A stretch of 64,000 nucleotides of DNA from Oasisia sp. SBJ-2009 (GCA_964017155.1 OZ024857.1:5655327-5719326); one strand, 5' to 3'. Shown: positions 12,901 through 27,100, numbered from the stretch's first letter. Notes: generated from the letters alone by a model not told the origin. Program-made: numbers and translations.

Positions 12901-14444
12901 TGCTAAATCAAATTATTTTGGAATGAGTTCAGTGATTTACTTGATACAATAGTTGGAAGTTGTGAATTCCACTATTCTATTGTGGTTGGGAAAAGGCTGT
13001 TTCCAAATATGTTTGACATGTGCATGATTTGTATGAACTGATTGTCTTCTTTACATGAGCATGTGGTGTTGCGTTTTGATCTAGTGGTCTAGTGGGATAG
13101 CTAACAGCTATAAGGTTATATTCCATGATCCATATTATGCTTAGTCTTCTGGTTTGTTTTCTTCCAGAGGGTGTCCCACTGAAGGTTCTTAGTAAGTTAT
13201 GTTGTAGCACTTAGAATTTTCCAGGCATTAAATAATACCTTGGTGACATCTATGTGCATGTGCAAGTCAGTTGTTGCCATTAGTAACTAGACTGTTATGT
13301 AAAGAAACATAACAATTCCATTAGCAGACCAAAAAATAACAGCCCATGGTAGTTATGCCATTAATGCTTTGCATTTTGCTGCACACCGATGATTTTACAT
13401 TTATCACGAAAGAGCTGTCTTGTTCCCTGGATATTCAACCATTTTAACGCCTGTATAAACGTTCCTTACACTAGTATTAGTAATAGGTGCTCGGACTGTC
13501 AGTCAGAATCAGTGTCATAGACTTTGTGTGAGTGTCACTGTCAATATGAACCGTTGAACCAGGGTTTATAATTTGGTAATCTTCCAGTTAACTGGCCCAA
13601 ATTATCAGGGCCTTTTTAAAATGTTTTATCCCCTTTTTCGATATGTATATGTTCGGAATATCATTCTACATCACTTCAGGTACAAAAAACTTAATTTTTT
13701 TTATTGTGTTTTAGAGCAATTTAATGCTGTTGAGTCGACATAAATAAGCTAATGTTACAGCTGATGAGCAGTTAGCGCACCCCAGACAATGTGTTGCGAT
13801 TTGCGTATATGTCCCCAAAACTGAGGTTAGATCATTAATTTTTATTTTATATAATGCAGATATATTTGTTTTAAGCTTAATTTGTTTAAATAATGCTAAT
13901 TGCTTTGTATTTCGACTTCACAATGCACACGCAAGACATCGCCTTTGCGGCTCTGATGTGTCTGGCATGTGCCAACTGCTCACACCCTGACATCGGCTTA
14001 TTTATGGCGACTCGACGCATTAAATTGATCTAAAGTTTACACAATTTAAAAAATACCATCTTACTTTTTTGTACCGGAAATGATGTAGAATGACATTCCG
14101 AATACATACACATCGAAAAAAGGCGATAAAAACGTTTTGAAAAGGTCCTAATAATTTAGACCAGTTAACCGGAAGATGACCTATAATTTGACTTTCATTT
14201 TCATTCAGACTTGTCACTTGATGTAGTTTGTACTGTGTTATCAGTGTGGACAGCGTACTGTGCAGTGACAGTGTCTACGGACTACAGTGTGAGTGTCAGT
14301 GATGAGTGAACTCCTCGGTTTGTAGAGCGAGTTAACTGGCATTAGGGCCTACAAAGATAGGGAGCTCATTAATTAATTAAGTCATAAAAAATATACAAGT
14401 ATGCTACAAATGCAGGATAACGTAATAATGACTTACTTAGGCAT
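9997..14444 (-). CDS. SNRPC: U1 small nuclear ribonucleoprotein C (U1-C), six coding exons
   Basis: Complete gene, 146 codons, joined from 14444-14437, 12350-12308, 11757-11649, 11117-11100, 10758-10624 and 10124-9997. All junctions are GT-AG and all phases agree. The protein starts [20 protein letters not shown] and continues [14 protein letters not shown]. This is the U1-C C2H2-type zinc finger, with Cys6, Cys9, His24 and His30 as the likely zinc ligands. A helix ([10 protein letters not shown]) follows, then TTAAFKAG. The C-terminal half is low-complexity Gly/Pro/Met ([14 protein letters not shown]), as in animal U1-C; human is 159 residues. U1-C sits in the U1 snRNP and stabilises U1 pairing with 5' splice sites. 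The first exon has only 8 coding bases and exon 4 only 18. The gene is head-to-head with NUP160, about 700 bp away. Confidence 0.96.
10250..10440 (-). repeat. LINE ORF2 C-terminal relic in SNRPC intron 5
   Basis: The minus strand reads [15 protein letters not shown], the conserved end of many CR1/L2/Jockey-type ORF2 proteins (AFSxAAPxLWNxLP). It is preceded by degraded sequence with stops. No 5' part is present. Confidence 0.6.
12571..12863. mobile_element. Possible MITE in SNRPC intron 2
   Basis: The ends GGGCTTTATACAGGACC (12571 on) and AGCTTTATGTAGAGGCC (reverse complement of the right end) form short imperfect inverted repeats about 290 bp apart. There is no coding capacity. This is a weak call based on the termini only. 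Confidence 0.35.
12915..13215 (-). repeat. LINE ORF2 C-terminal relic in SNRPC intron 1
   Basis: The minus strand encodes [12 protein letters not shown] followed by [15 protein letters not shown], then SYKSC and, after frameshifts, a [15 protein letters not shown] tail. This resembles the terminal region of Jockey/CR1 ORF2 proteins (LxxRRxxxRLxxxYK ... YxxSFFPRTIxxWNxLP). It is frameshifted and truncated. Confidence 0.55.
13565..14195. mobile_element. Foldback (inverted-repeat) element in SNRPC intron 1
   Basis: The left arm (about 13565-13800) is the reverse complement of the right arm (about 13950-14195), diverged by roughly 15-20%. For example, ATCTTCCAGTTAACTGG on the left pairs with ATCTTCCGGTTAACTGG read on the minus strand at about 14160. 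Farther in, ATAAATAAGC in both arms and shared GAGCAGTT blocks continue the match. There is no open frame. It is a nonautonomous foldback or MITE-like element that sits 240 bp inside the first intron of SNRPC. Confidence 0.75.
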
Positions 14445-15143
14445 GATAGCGTCACTGTTTAATAACAAACATAAGAAAATTTCATGCGTTTAATACACCG
14501 GAACGACGAACAGACACACCAGCGCCGTAATTTACATCTGCAATTGATTTAGTGTCATGCGCGAAATGACTATATAAGAACGCAGTTAAAAAAAATTCAT
14601 TCATTTGTTTAACATTTAAGAGTACAATTTATATTGGAAGCAATGCAATTAATTTATTTTGTAAAGTAAAATGTGTTATTTTCTGATATCCATATTATAC
14701 GGGTATAGAAGGTTATTGGTTAAAAAGTATGTATTTGGTATATGGACTTGGTATTCAGAAAGCTGTGGACAATAAATAGTAATACATTCGCTAATACTGA
14801 CGTATGTATGTAGATTAGTTATGATGATAAACAGTATGTATTTTTGGTGACTGTAAACGATAAATTCTAAGTGTGCGAACCGCTCAACCCAAAAAAATCG
14901 GCACGTGACGTTTTCGAGGAATAGATGCATTTTTACCAATATTATCTGCCTTTAATCTAGGCCTTCCCTCGATCTAAAATAAGTAACTGAAGTTTATTGA
15001 ATTCCTACAGTAATTGATTATTATTACATGAATACCATGTATAATAATCATTAAAACAGTTATATAGCTATTATCAATTTAAAAAGTTCGGTAATTATTT
15101 CAGATGTTTTCTAGGTTGAAGGTTCTAGGATAGGATAGCGAAA
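14445..15143. promoter_or_regulatory. Shared upstream region of SNRPC (-) and NUP160 (+)
   Basis: The two start codons are 699 bp apart and face away from each other, so both promoters must lie here or in untranslated exons nearby. A TATATAAG string occurs at 14571-14578 on the plus strand. The NUP160 start codon lies within AAAATGGCGGC (15141-15151), which matches the YY1 consensus found at the starts of many housekeeping genes. No transcription start can be placed from sequence alone. Confidence 0.5.
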
Positions 15144-18100
15144 ATGGCGGCAGAAATGTGCGTGAGGTTTCGCGAAGTTCTACAGGACCAAGATTACCCT
15201 TTGCGATGGAAAGAAATTACGGTTGCCAATGGTAAATTAAAGTGTTATACAATGGATAACGTGTCAGTTCTATGCAGTTGTCCAATAGATGTATCAAATC
15301 TTGCTTTTAACTCAGTTTGATTTGCGCATAAACACCGGTATTGCAGGCGCGGGATTTAAAAACGAGTTATACTTAGTTTTACTTTTAGACGTTATGTCCC
15401 AAGTCACTTAGCTATATTACAAAAATGTTGGACGATGTGTCCCCAAAAGATAACTGTGACTCAATAACATAACATCTATAGTCTTAACGGTACAGACAAG
15501 TAACTGACCAACTTCGACAAGTGTGGCACTAGACCGGATGGGCGGCCGTCCGGATGGTTTGATATAATATATTTATTCAGGATGGCTCAGCTAAATACAG
15601 TGCACATTAAAATATACACTAGATTTCTTTTCAGTGAGGTCCTCAGATAAACACAGATGAGATCGGTGACACTCGCCGACAGGTTATTTGAAACCAGATC
15701 ACCATTCATGCCATATTACACACCAACTCTCCTGACTACACTGGTCATACTGGATAGTGATTATTCTAATAGTGGGCAGATGTAAACTATGGCATTTGGC
15801 CAATGTGCACCATTTGGGCAATTTTTCTAAGACTTCCTATCCTTAAGTGTTAACTAACCACAACTTGCTGGGGATACAGGCAGAAAGATGTGGCAGGCAA
15901 ACAGGAATTGTTTTGTATTTAATTGCAATATGTAAGAACAGTAATTAGTAATACACGCAGAAGAACTAGTTATGTATAAAAAGTGGAATAGTGCAAACAC
16001 AGCACTCATGTTTTGCAAACTGCGAAATGTCAAATCCTGGTGGTCCTTATTACAATGACCAATCTGTGTTGGTTGGTAACTTATCACAAGGCAATGTTAT
16101 CACATTAGCTAGCCATGGAAACTGATTGCGACCGCATAATTTTCTAGAAGAAATTTCTCTTAAATGTATTGTTGCTGATTCAAACAATGAGTGAATGGGC
16201 GGCATCTTCATTTCGCCAATATACAGCCATCTTGTTGATTGGATCACCGTCTGTACCTCATTTGGTTTATTTATTTTAGGGTATTTTATTAATATGGTCA
16301 CATTGCTTCTGATATGGGAGCATCTGTTTGTGAAAGGAGTGTGCTTCTTTCCATATCGGATTTTACATAAGAAAAGAACATTCCATTCAGCAATATGATC
16401 GGTAAATGGTAGCCATTTTGTAAATTATTGCTGACCTAATTACAATTTGTCTGAACTCACATTGACATTGTTTATAATTTAAAAACTGCTAAAATTTGAT
16501 AAATGTTTTAGTTTTTACTAGGATAAAACTAACAGGTGGCTACGCTACATTAGTTTCACATTGATCACTACGGTAGGTTGTGGGATTTTTAAACCCTAGA
16601 AATGACCAAGAAAAATCCTCTTTAGCATACTGTTCCTATAAAAATCACAACTTTGAAAATGCTGTATTGGTCATAAAAATATGAATTTGCATCATTTTAA
16701 CACTAATAGAATGCTTTATTATAATAAAATTATAATATCTATAAAACGTTTGATGAACTAAAATCATGGGCATATTTCAATCTGAAGAAATAAACTTAGA
16801 CAAAAATCCATCCTGCTGCCAGATGATGATGGATAATAAATTTCGCCGTTTGGACAAAGGTAGCATCAGCTGCTAAATAAAACAAAAATGAAACAAATCC
16901 GTCTAGAACTATTATTTTTATGATTTTTTCGACATAAAATATGCTGATTCATGCCGCCCAATTGCAACCCACGTGCTGAGCTAGAGGAATATTATGGTGC
17001 TAATTTGTTGAATTTTCACACAAAAAATGCCTCCCAAAGTCAATCTAACTACATGAATTCATATAATAACTGTGAATACTGTCAAGCATTTTGTTAAAAT
17101 ATAATAATAATAATATTTATTATTTATAAAGCGCAATATTCAAATATGCTCAAAGCGCTGTACAATAAAATATAAAGCTATTCATTATGTATTAAAACTA
17201 ATATTAATAATAATAAATACAACTGTAAAATTTACTTTCAGATAAAAAGAAGGGAAAAAATTTAGAAACGTTAACTTATTCATAATAAAACTGTTAATTA
17301 AATATCATATATAATTAACGACGATGAGTAAAATAAATAAACCAATAAATAAATAAAACTAATAATACGCTATTTACATGCAAAACACATACTAAACGAT
17401 GGGATATATAAATTTCAATAAAAAAACTAAGATAAAATATTTGAATTTTTTTTCTAAAATGTCATTGAATATTTAAAATGTCAGCAGTAATATGTTTTGA
17501 AAATGTGCGTTTTCAGTGCCTTTCTGAAAGCCGACAAAGTTCTGCAGCACTTGATGTCAATGGGCAATGCGTTCAACACAGAAACTTGAATTGATTCAAA
17601 GGAAGCGACTGTTGTTTACCACTCTGTCATTTTGATCTAGAAAAATCTGTTAGCTATCCAATAATACCAAATGTTCGCATGCCAGTTACATGTGAGGAAA
17701 ATAAAAAAAATTACAACAGAGGGGGGTGCTGTTAGGCCGATTTTTAGCCCTGGTCACCTCTAGGGATAATATATAGCATGACGAAATTGCTAATTTATAT
17801 TGTCATCATAAATGTTGAAGTTTGCTTCAAGATCTGAAACGTAATTGATTGCTACACAGATATTTTAGTAGCACATTTTATGTAAAATAACATAAATAAG
17901 AAGAACGTCTACCCAGTAAAGAGTTAACAGAAATAACATAAAGTAAAAGTACACAATGTGGTCATGTAACACATTCTGTAGTTTTCCATTTGGCCGCCAG
18001 GTATTACCAGGATATTTCTCTCACTGGGACATATAGGTTCTTTAAAACGGAACAGGTTAAAGAATCGTTGTATAAATTATTGTTGCCACGGTAGCCGTTT

Positions 18101-21100
18101 AGACCTCGCCATGTTTCTGTGCTGTGACTGGGACGTCGATATTAAATATAACATTATTATTTACAAAAAATGATTAGTCAGACTTGGCTGTTCTGTTTTT
18201 AGTGTCGTAAGCTTTCAACATCGTCTCTAATGGTTTTTCAGGTGGTGTATACAGTCAGTCCCCCGAGGGAAACATTCCGGAGTCAGGTGGTGGATACTCG
18301 TATAAAGAAAGCGGTCATGTGACATCGCCAACACGCAACCGATTCATCTACTGGTAAGTGCACTGCAGAACACCATACAGACTAAATACTGCTTATTTTT
18401 TTTAATAAATATGGAATAAGCATGACAATTTTTTTTGAGATAAATGTACCATGTGAAAAGTAATTGTATGGACTTTCCAACCGTACCAAACATAATTATA
18501 TAGCTATAATTGTCGCCAAGATATTGTTTTATAAAGTGAAGGTGTACCAAGTAATTATCTGAAAAACAATTCTGAGAAAAACAGCTATAACGTTTAATAA
18601 AGTATTTTAATACATCTGCAACATAAAGACATCACTGCAAGGTGAAATTTGGCACAGTTGTAGACCACCTCAGCATGCATAATGTGGTTAAATTTCACAG
18701 TTACAGCTCTTATAGTTTCAGAGATATCCTTTTCTAAAATTCTGCACCAAATCGATACTAAAATGTTCACAAAAACTAGCAATGTGCTCTCTCCATATCT
18801 GACACAGCACGATACAATTGCTGCTTCTTTGGTCGTTTTGTCGTAATTGGCTTTATACACACGTGTGACCAATTTCGTGTTGATTATTGGGGTGCGTTGG
18901 CGAGTGCGTGCAGGTGTGTGTATGTGGACTTGAGTCTGACAAGTATCAACCCACGATATGGTCGAGACCATGCCAGTTGGAACTTGGAGGGAGGCAATTA
19001 GCAGATGAGAAAAGTGAACAGAATAGAGCCGGGACACACCACCATTAAACTACAACTTTGATGTGCAGGCCTTTAATGATGTGTTTGTAGGCGGACGAAG
19101 CAGAATGTGGTTGAGCTGGTGGAGGTGTCGCTTGACTACAACCTCGCCAGCAACTGTGTTCGCTTCAGTTTCCCCGACGCCCCCATCGCTGGCGGTCTAA
19201 GCATCCACGAGTCACACGGCTACGTCATCGTACTCGTTCCCACGCTTGGAGCCGCCCACCGACTCGTCTTCCCTCACCCCAACAGACTGCAGAAATATGT
19301 AAGATTGTTTAAACCCCATACACCCCGTGATACTTTATGAATGTATAAGATCGTTTGACCCTATAGATCCTGTGGTATTTTAGTGAATATTTAAGAATGA
19401 TAAAACTGATTTATCATCACATTTTATTGGCTACATAAGACTGCTTAACAACAAAGATCTAGTGAGATTTTAGTAAATATGTAACTTTTAGATGTTACGA
19501 ATATGTAGCATTGTTTAACCCTTTAGCCATGGTGACATTTTTATTACATTTGTCACAACACTTGCACTGTCAGTAAATATTTTCTAATGGCACCACTCAT
19601 TTTAGATCAAAAGTGAAAGCATTGTCCCAAACTTATAGCAAATATGGTACATTTTGAAAGGATATGGTTGAAGTCACCATCCATATGTGTTGTTTAAAGT
19701 GAAAAAAAAAGCAACAGTTTAGTGTTATGCACCTAAACGAGTTTACACTTGCTAATCATTTGCATCTACAATCCAATTTTTCACCTTAGTGGTTACCTCA
19801 GAAAGTGGTCTTAAAGTGGGAAAATCTAGCTAAATCACCGACACCATGAACCGTCCCATCTTGGACCTTGCAACCAATCACAACCCAGCAGTTTGGAAAA
19901 GTAATACGTCAGAGAGTCGTCTGCTGGTTCAGCTGTCATTTACCACGAAATAGCGACAGCAATATGCCACACTGTTCCTCATACGCTTATGGTAACAGTA
20001 CAGTGAAAGACAGTATCACTAAGATGTCTTCTTGTTAACCTTTGAATCGAGCAGAACTGAAACAGTGTTTCGGTGGATTCGTTGGGACAGACACAGCGCC
20101 GATCCAAGACGACCCAATTTGATTGACCTAACCATCAAAACGACCACCAACAGCCGCCAAACTTATCCTAACGTATGTTACATACATATACATACACTAC
20201 GTTATAAAATAAAATCACTTGCATTCCTCTAACGAAGAAAATCCATAAAACAAACGCGCTGATGTCGACGGCAATTTCGATGACCGCTGGCCGGTACCGT
20301 AAAATCGCAAAAATAAGTTAGCCTTACACAAAATGCCATTAGACGGCACGTTTGTGCGCACGAATATTGATAAACTTTACTTACTGCATTCGCACGCGCA
20401 AAATAGTTTAATTAATTGTAAATAATATAGTAATAATTAATTATTATCATCACTATGATTTGCAGGAAATTATAAGTTTTATTATAATATAGTATTTTAT
20501 TTATATAGCGTTACATCCATAATTGGTTGTGGCGCTTCACAACATACTGCTATTAAAAATACAATAAGAAGAATACTACCCACATATAATATTTCAAAAT
20601 AAATAATGAAAATATGTGTGTCTATGTAATTAACTAAGTGACCTATCAGTATTAAAAAGAACCCATACAAATTCCATAACAACAATAGTGGTAAATTAAT
20701 GTAAAGGTAATAAATAATTAAGATGGTAAAATAATTACGACGTAACAATAATTTTCATTCAGCACATACACAGTATGCATAAGAAAATATTATTGAAGCT
20801 ATACATTTTTCTACTCATGAATTATATTTCCACCACCAGATATGTAATAATAATTATTTTTGGACAAAACACTGTATTAATTATCGGGACAATAAATCAC
20901 TGAAATTTAAGCAGAATATGAATATAATATGGGAAATATATGGTGGTAGAAAAAAAAGGTTTTGGAGCATTCAAAAATAATAATATGTTATTGTTTCGTT
21001 ATCATTGTTAAAAATATCGTTTATATAATATAAGCTTGCATGCTTGCAGTACACGCGGGATGTTTATAGAAATATTCTGAAAAAAATCATCGAACAACAC

Positions 21101-24100
21101 GTAATTTTATGCAAACACGTGCATTTTTTTATTTTTTTAATATTACCTGTGGGTAGCATTCTTCTTATTGTATATATTTTAATAACATCATATTGTGAAG
21201 CGCCACAAACAATTATGGATTTGGCGCTATAAGAAAAGAAATATTATAATTATATTATAAGAAAACTTAACATTTTCTGAAGATCTTTGTAATGATAATA
21301 ATTAATTATTACTTGATTAATTAAACTATTTCGCGCGTGCTAATGCAGTAAATAAAGTTTATAAATATTCGCGCGCACCACCGCGCCGCCTAATGTTATT
21401 TTGTGTAAATCTAACTTTTATAGCGATATGTTACGGTAACCGAAGAGCCTGAGTTGCCGTCGGGATCTGCGATCGAGTTACTTTTGTGAATTTTCTTCGT
21501 TAGAGGAATGCAAGTGATTTTATTTTATAACATAGTGTATGTATATGTATGTAAGACAAGTGATGAAAAGTTTGGCGGCTGCTGGCGGTCGTTTTCATGG
21601 TTAGGTCGGACAGTACATGTCATTGTTGACACCAGTCGATGCCGTGTTTTTTTCTGCTAAACCGCTGACGTTAAAAATGTGATTGAGGTTGGAAATTGTT
21701 AGTTTTTCTTAGCTCTATTATCACCAAACCGTTGCCTTTGGTTTCCCTTTAAGTTTTACAGTTATCTGTGGACTGGTTATGGGGTGCGATAGGTCATTCA
21801 GTTGCCACATGTAGTTGTTATACTAATAGTTTAATGCTATGGCTAGTTCGTGTCATATTTTACACCTGTTAGGTAACTTAGGTTGACATTCTCTGAGATT
21901 TCGGGTGGTCTCATTAGTTTCCTAAACCACAAAAACATTCTGTGATTGTAACAAACATGATTGTCATTGGATGAAACCCACCACATAGTAGGGGCTGTTG
22001 TAATCCAAAATGGTTCTAAGTATCTGTATACATTCATACATGTGCAATGGCTCAGGGGTAGACCTTCAGACTCTCGACTACGAGAACCCGATTTAGAATC
22101 CTGTACTGCGGTGTTAAAACCTTGGACAAGTTTGTTCACTCTACATTGCTCCAGTTCACTCAGCTGTATAAATGAGTACCTGGCTATAGACAGTGGTGGA
22201 TATGTGGACGAGCACCCTTCGCGCATTAATTGTAGCATGATGTCTGATTGAACAGGTCTGTCAGGGAAGTAAAGTGTAAAGTGCTTTGAACGGTCCTGAG
22301 GGCTGGATACTGCACTGTATAAGAACTTGCCTTTTTTACATGTATTTGTATTTAAGTTTCATTCACTGTCGTGCCACCAGCTATTTGTTTCCCACCACTA
22401 TCTCTGGTAATAACATCCTACCATCGTATGTGACATTTATCTTTGGACTTTGTGAATTTACGCACCCATTTACCCACCCAATACATGTGTGCTTTCAGGA
22501 GAACATCTACTCCAAGGGGTCAGACCTGTGCGTGGCGTCCATCTTCTCTCACGCCACTGTCATCAGCACCCAGGACCCCGCCAACTGTCACCACCTGACC
22601 CCTGGTGGTGGCGGGGCATACCACATCACCGCGGCAACCACCTGGCTGGCGAGTGACGGAGAGGCACACTACGCCATGGTGACAGGCACCGGCAGCATCC
22701 TGCTTGTGAAACTACCACCGACCGGGATACACGGTATGTTCACTTGTCCCTGTGTCTTCCCATTTGTTTTGTTTCTTTCCAGCCTGGCCTCCACGTGTGT
22801 CATGTTACCAGCAGGAATTAGATTTTATCACAGTGGAGACTGTTATAAATTACCCGTGTTGTGCTTAAAACAGGGCAACAACAGTGGACGATTGCCCAGT
22901 AGACATACGAATATGTAGACAGTTGCTCAGTGGCAAAAAATTATTGATGTACAGTACGTCAGGGGTAATTATGTTTATGTAATTTTTTGTAACTGAACAA
23001 GTGTTAACTTTTTCATGTGCCCATTGGGCAGCTGAATGCTGAGCAACTATGCACTAGACAACTGTCCCACATTATACAAAAGAACACACTGCTCTCAGTT
23101 GAGACATTCCATGTTCCAATCCTATGTTGACATGTTAGTTCATCCGCATTCACTCAGTAATGCTGAATGATGTTAGACTGCAAACCCTTACCCAGGTTTA
23201 AGCATTTAGACATGATATATATGCACAATGAAACAGTTGTGATAAATGTTTGACTACTTATTAACTATGTTAAAATAAAATAACATAAGCCATTGATTCA
23301 GACGTGTCACGTTTCAGCAGCACCTCATTGAAAACACTTAGCAGAGGTAAAGACACAACCCACTGTGTAGTTGGTTTGAGTGTTAAGTTTGTTCCTGTAC
23401 TTGCTGTAGGTGGCTCCACACAGAGTGAGCTGCAGCAGACGTCGATCATGCAGAGGTTGTGGAGTGGCCTACTGCCCTCGGCCATGAAGTAAGTCAATGT
23501 CTATCATGCAGAGGTTGTGGAGTGGCCTACTGCCCTCGGCCATGAAGTAAGTGTCTTCAGGACAGCATTGAAGACACATCTTTTTAAAGCTTACTTTGAG
23601 TGATACATATGGACTTTCCCTTGGACATGTTCTGGACTGTATACATTTTATGACAATAACTAATTTTTTAAATTATTTGTATATACATTTTTTTAAAGTT
23701 TACTTTACACCGTTTTTATGACTACTTTATTTAATGGTAATTATATAATTTTATTTTTTATTTTTTTGGGTCTAAAAACGGTTGCTTTATTGGCATTAAT
23801 AGTATTGTTTAACATAATGTTTTATATGTAAAAACGCCACTACGTGGCAGATACCGGCGCTAAACAAATTTCCATTATTATTAATTCAGTGCTTGTTGTG
23901 ACAATATAGCACTCTAGATCCTTGAAAGTTGAAACCATGCAGGGTTGGTGATTCTAAAAAATGTCATAGTATTTCAGAATGTTTAACCCATTCAGACTTT
24001 CATGCATATTACGAGCCAAAATTAAATCGGTTGTGAGTTTAATATGTACTTTTATGTACTTTCCGTGGAAAACATGGCATGACTTTATTGTAGTGACAGA

Positions 24101-27100
24101 TTGAGATAGCCATGTGCTTCACAGTAATGGCAGCATTGTTTATTTTATGTCGCTAACACAACATTTTTGGCAAAAATCATCACGATTTGTAAACAGTCTG
24201 AGTAGCAAACAGTGCTGAATGCTACATTTTCATTTGAAACCACAAATAACAATGAATTTAGTTGGTTTGTGATCATCTCGATTCCACTGTACCTTCAGAG
24301 ATAACTTTTTGATGAATACTTTCAGGGGCAACCAGATCTCACCTGATGCCAGTGTCAGTCTGTGTTTTCACCAAATTGGCAAAGAGAAGTTCATCTACGC
24401 AGTGTGCCGCGATCACAAGATCAGAATGTGGTCATGTAAAGTGAGTCGTCTTAGTGCAATCAATAAATTCTGTTTGGCTGATATTATTGATTGATCAGAT
24501 GATGCTTTTGTATGTCAAATCCTCTCACGGCTAGACTAGGTAACACTAAAAATAGTCACAGTTGTATTGCATTTCTGGTCGAAGCAAATAATGAGTGTAC
24601 ATGGTGGTTAGAGCGCAGTGGCTCAGAGGTAGAACTTCGGACTCTCGACTAAGAGGACCCAAGTTTGAATACTGCGCTGTGGTGTTAAAACCTTGGTCAA
24701 GTTTTTAACTCTACATTGCTCCAGATCACTCAGCTGTATAAATGAGTACCCGGCTATAGACCGTGGTGGACATGCATACAAGCAGCCGTCGCGCATTAAT
24801 TGCAGCATATGGCTGGATGCTTCCTATAAAAGTTGAGATGGTGTTTGAAAAGGTCTGCTAGGAAGTAAAGTGTAAAGCGCTTTGAGCAATCCTGAGGATT
24901 GGATACTGCGCTATAGAAGAACTTTTTTATAAATCACTTGGTGATTTTGTGTGTCTTGTTTCTGTTGCAATTTGTGTGACGGTTACAGAGCAGTGAGTGT
25001 GTGATGGTGACAGATTTACTTGAGGCAATGCCCGTGTACCTGGGCACCGCGACTGAGACAATGACAGGTAAGTGGGGTGTTTCACTCATCAAGGGGGAGT
25101 GGGGTGTTGCACACTCAACACATCTAGACACATATATTCATCATATCGTAATGGTCCTGAGTTTATGGGAAAAGCACTCTAGACTGTTGTAGTTGCCTTC
25201 ACGTTGAACTGTTGTTAATTGTGTGACAATGTTTGGGCTTAGTTTAAGAGTCAAATTATTCTTTTGGGAAGTGCTCCTCAATTGTGTGATTTTATTACAT
25301 TTGGGTGTACCTTTTAGGCAAAACTATTGTCTATTTTTGTTTAAATTATTCCACATTGTTGCTTAGGGAAAAGAATTTTTTTCTCCTATTGAGTTGGGCA
25401 CGGTTTTGACAAAGATCAATAGTTATTGCAGTGGAAATTGTATGAGAAATGGTTATGAGGGAATGCCGCTGTGTATATTCACCAGTGTCTGCTGTAGGAA
25501 ATGGTCACATGGTGAAGACGTTCTACCAACAGTCGAGCCAGGACACGATGCTGTGTGTCTACCTGTGTCTTGAGGACAGCTGTCAGGTGTGTATGTATGT
25601 CTGTGTGTGTGTCCCTCCAGATGTGTAGATCACATGGGAGATCTTCTCACTGAAGGTCTGTCTTCACTCATCACACACCTCTGTGTTTTGTCGTTCGTGT
25701 GTTCAAATTGTGCCTTCAGTTGTCTGCCCACGTAGTTCTTGGTCTTCCTCTGCTCTTCCTGTTAACCATGCCTCCTGATGTCTCCAGCAGAATGTCACTT
25801 TTGTGATCCACAGGGATGGGGTGGGGAGGGGGGGGGGTGGGGGGTGGGGGGGGGGCATGAAGTGGTTGAGCAGGGGGGGGGGGCTGAGCCTCAATATTTA
25901 TGGAAGGGGAGTAGACCGAGCGCCATGGCTCCGGGGTAGAGCTTCGGACTCTCAACTATGAGAACCCAGGTTCAAACCCTTTGCTGCGGTGTTAAAACCT
26001 TGGGCAAGTGTTTTCACTCTACATTGCTCCAGTTCACTCATCTGTATAAATGAGTACCTGGCTATGGACAGTGGTGGATATGTGTATGAGGAGCCTTTGC
26101 GCATTAATTATAGCATGGCTGGATGCTTCCCAGAGAAGCCGAGATGGTGTCTGAGTGAACAGGTCTGTCAGGGAAGTAAAGTGTAAAGCGTTTTGAATGG
26201 TCCTGGGGACTGGATACTGCGCTATATAAAACTTGCCTTTACTTTTTACACTTTGTGGTGTAATTGTTTTTGTTGGGTGCTGGGGATGGGATCAGCCCCT
26301 CCCTATTCAGGGAAACAGTGCCTTTTCTGAAATTTGACTTTTTTGTCTTCTAATATTATAAATAAAGAAGTCACTGTTCAGTTTGCTGTGGAGCACCATC
26401 AGAGCTTAGCCACTTACAACACTGCCTTGTGTGTTAGAATATGAATGGACCGTCTGAGGATTTTGTCCACGTTGGGGTAAATTATTGGACAGTACTGTAT
26501 ATCATTACTTAGTCTCAAAAATGTCACTAGAAGGATGTACGAATGAGTAGAGCCAACCAACTAGTGTCAAGGTGACCATCGCATCTTTAATTCTACACAT
26601 TGCTGTCGTCACCTGGCTAATAATATTGGTGTCTTGATGATGTCATTGATCTGTCCAGGTCCGACTAACCATCCAATGACTGGCACTTTAACCCTATATC
26701 ATTTAAAAGTGCTCTTGTTTCAGACGGTCCTGTTGTTTGTTCCAGTTTTGCATCTACAACCCTGTCATCATTGATGGCGCTCACACCCTGGAGCTGATGT
26801 CAACAGTATTTGGCTTTGAGGTAGGACAGTTGTTTCAAAATTGGTCATTATAAAAAATTATTCAATCTGAAACACCAAATAGTAATCCGATCTCGACATC
26901 ACCAGATGTGTCGCGGCTTGTTTTGTAATTAGTTTCTAAGCCATCAGGGAAGCATCCAAATGTATATTTTGGGATCAAATACAAATACAACTCAGCCAAA
27001 ACAAATTGAAATACAAATACATTGCTTTTCCAAATTTCACTACAAATACAGTTGTCCAATGCAAATACAGATACATTGCAATTTATTTATTTAAAATATG

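Noticed and set aside
22286..22918. 210-residue open frame covering exon 4 of NUP160
   Set aside because: Only 22499-22733 is conserved and bounded by AG and GT; the flanks are intron that happens to lack stops.
23441..23554. 58-bp duplication as a target-site duplication of the LINE
   Set aside because: The LINE fragment follows the second copy instead of lying between the copies, and 58 bp is long for such a duplication.
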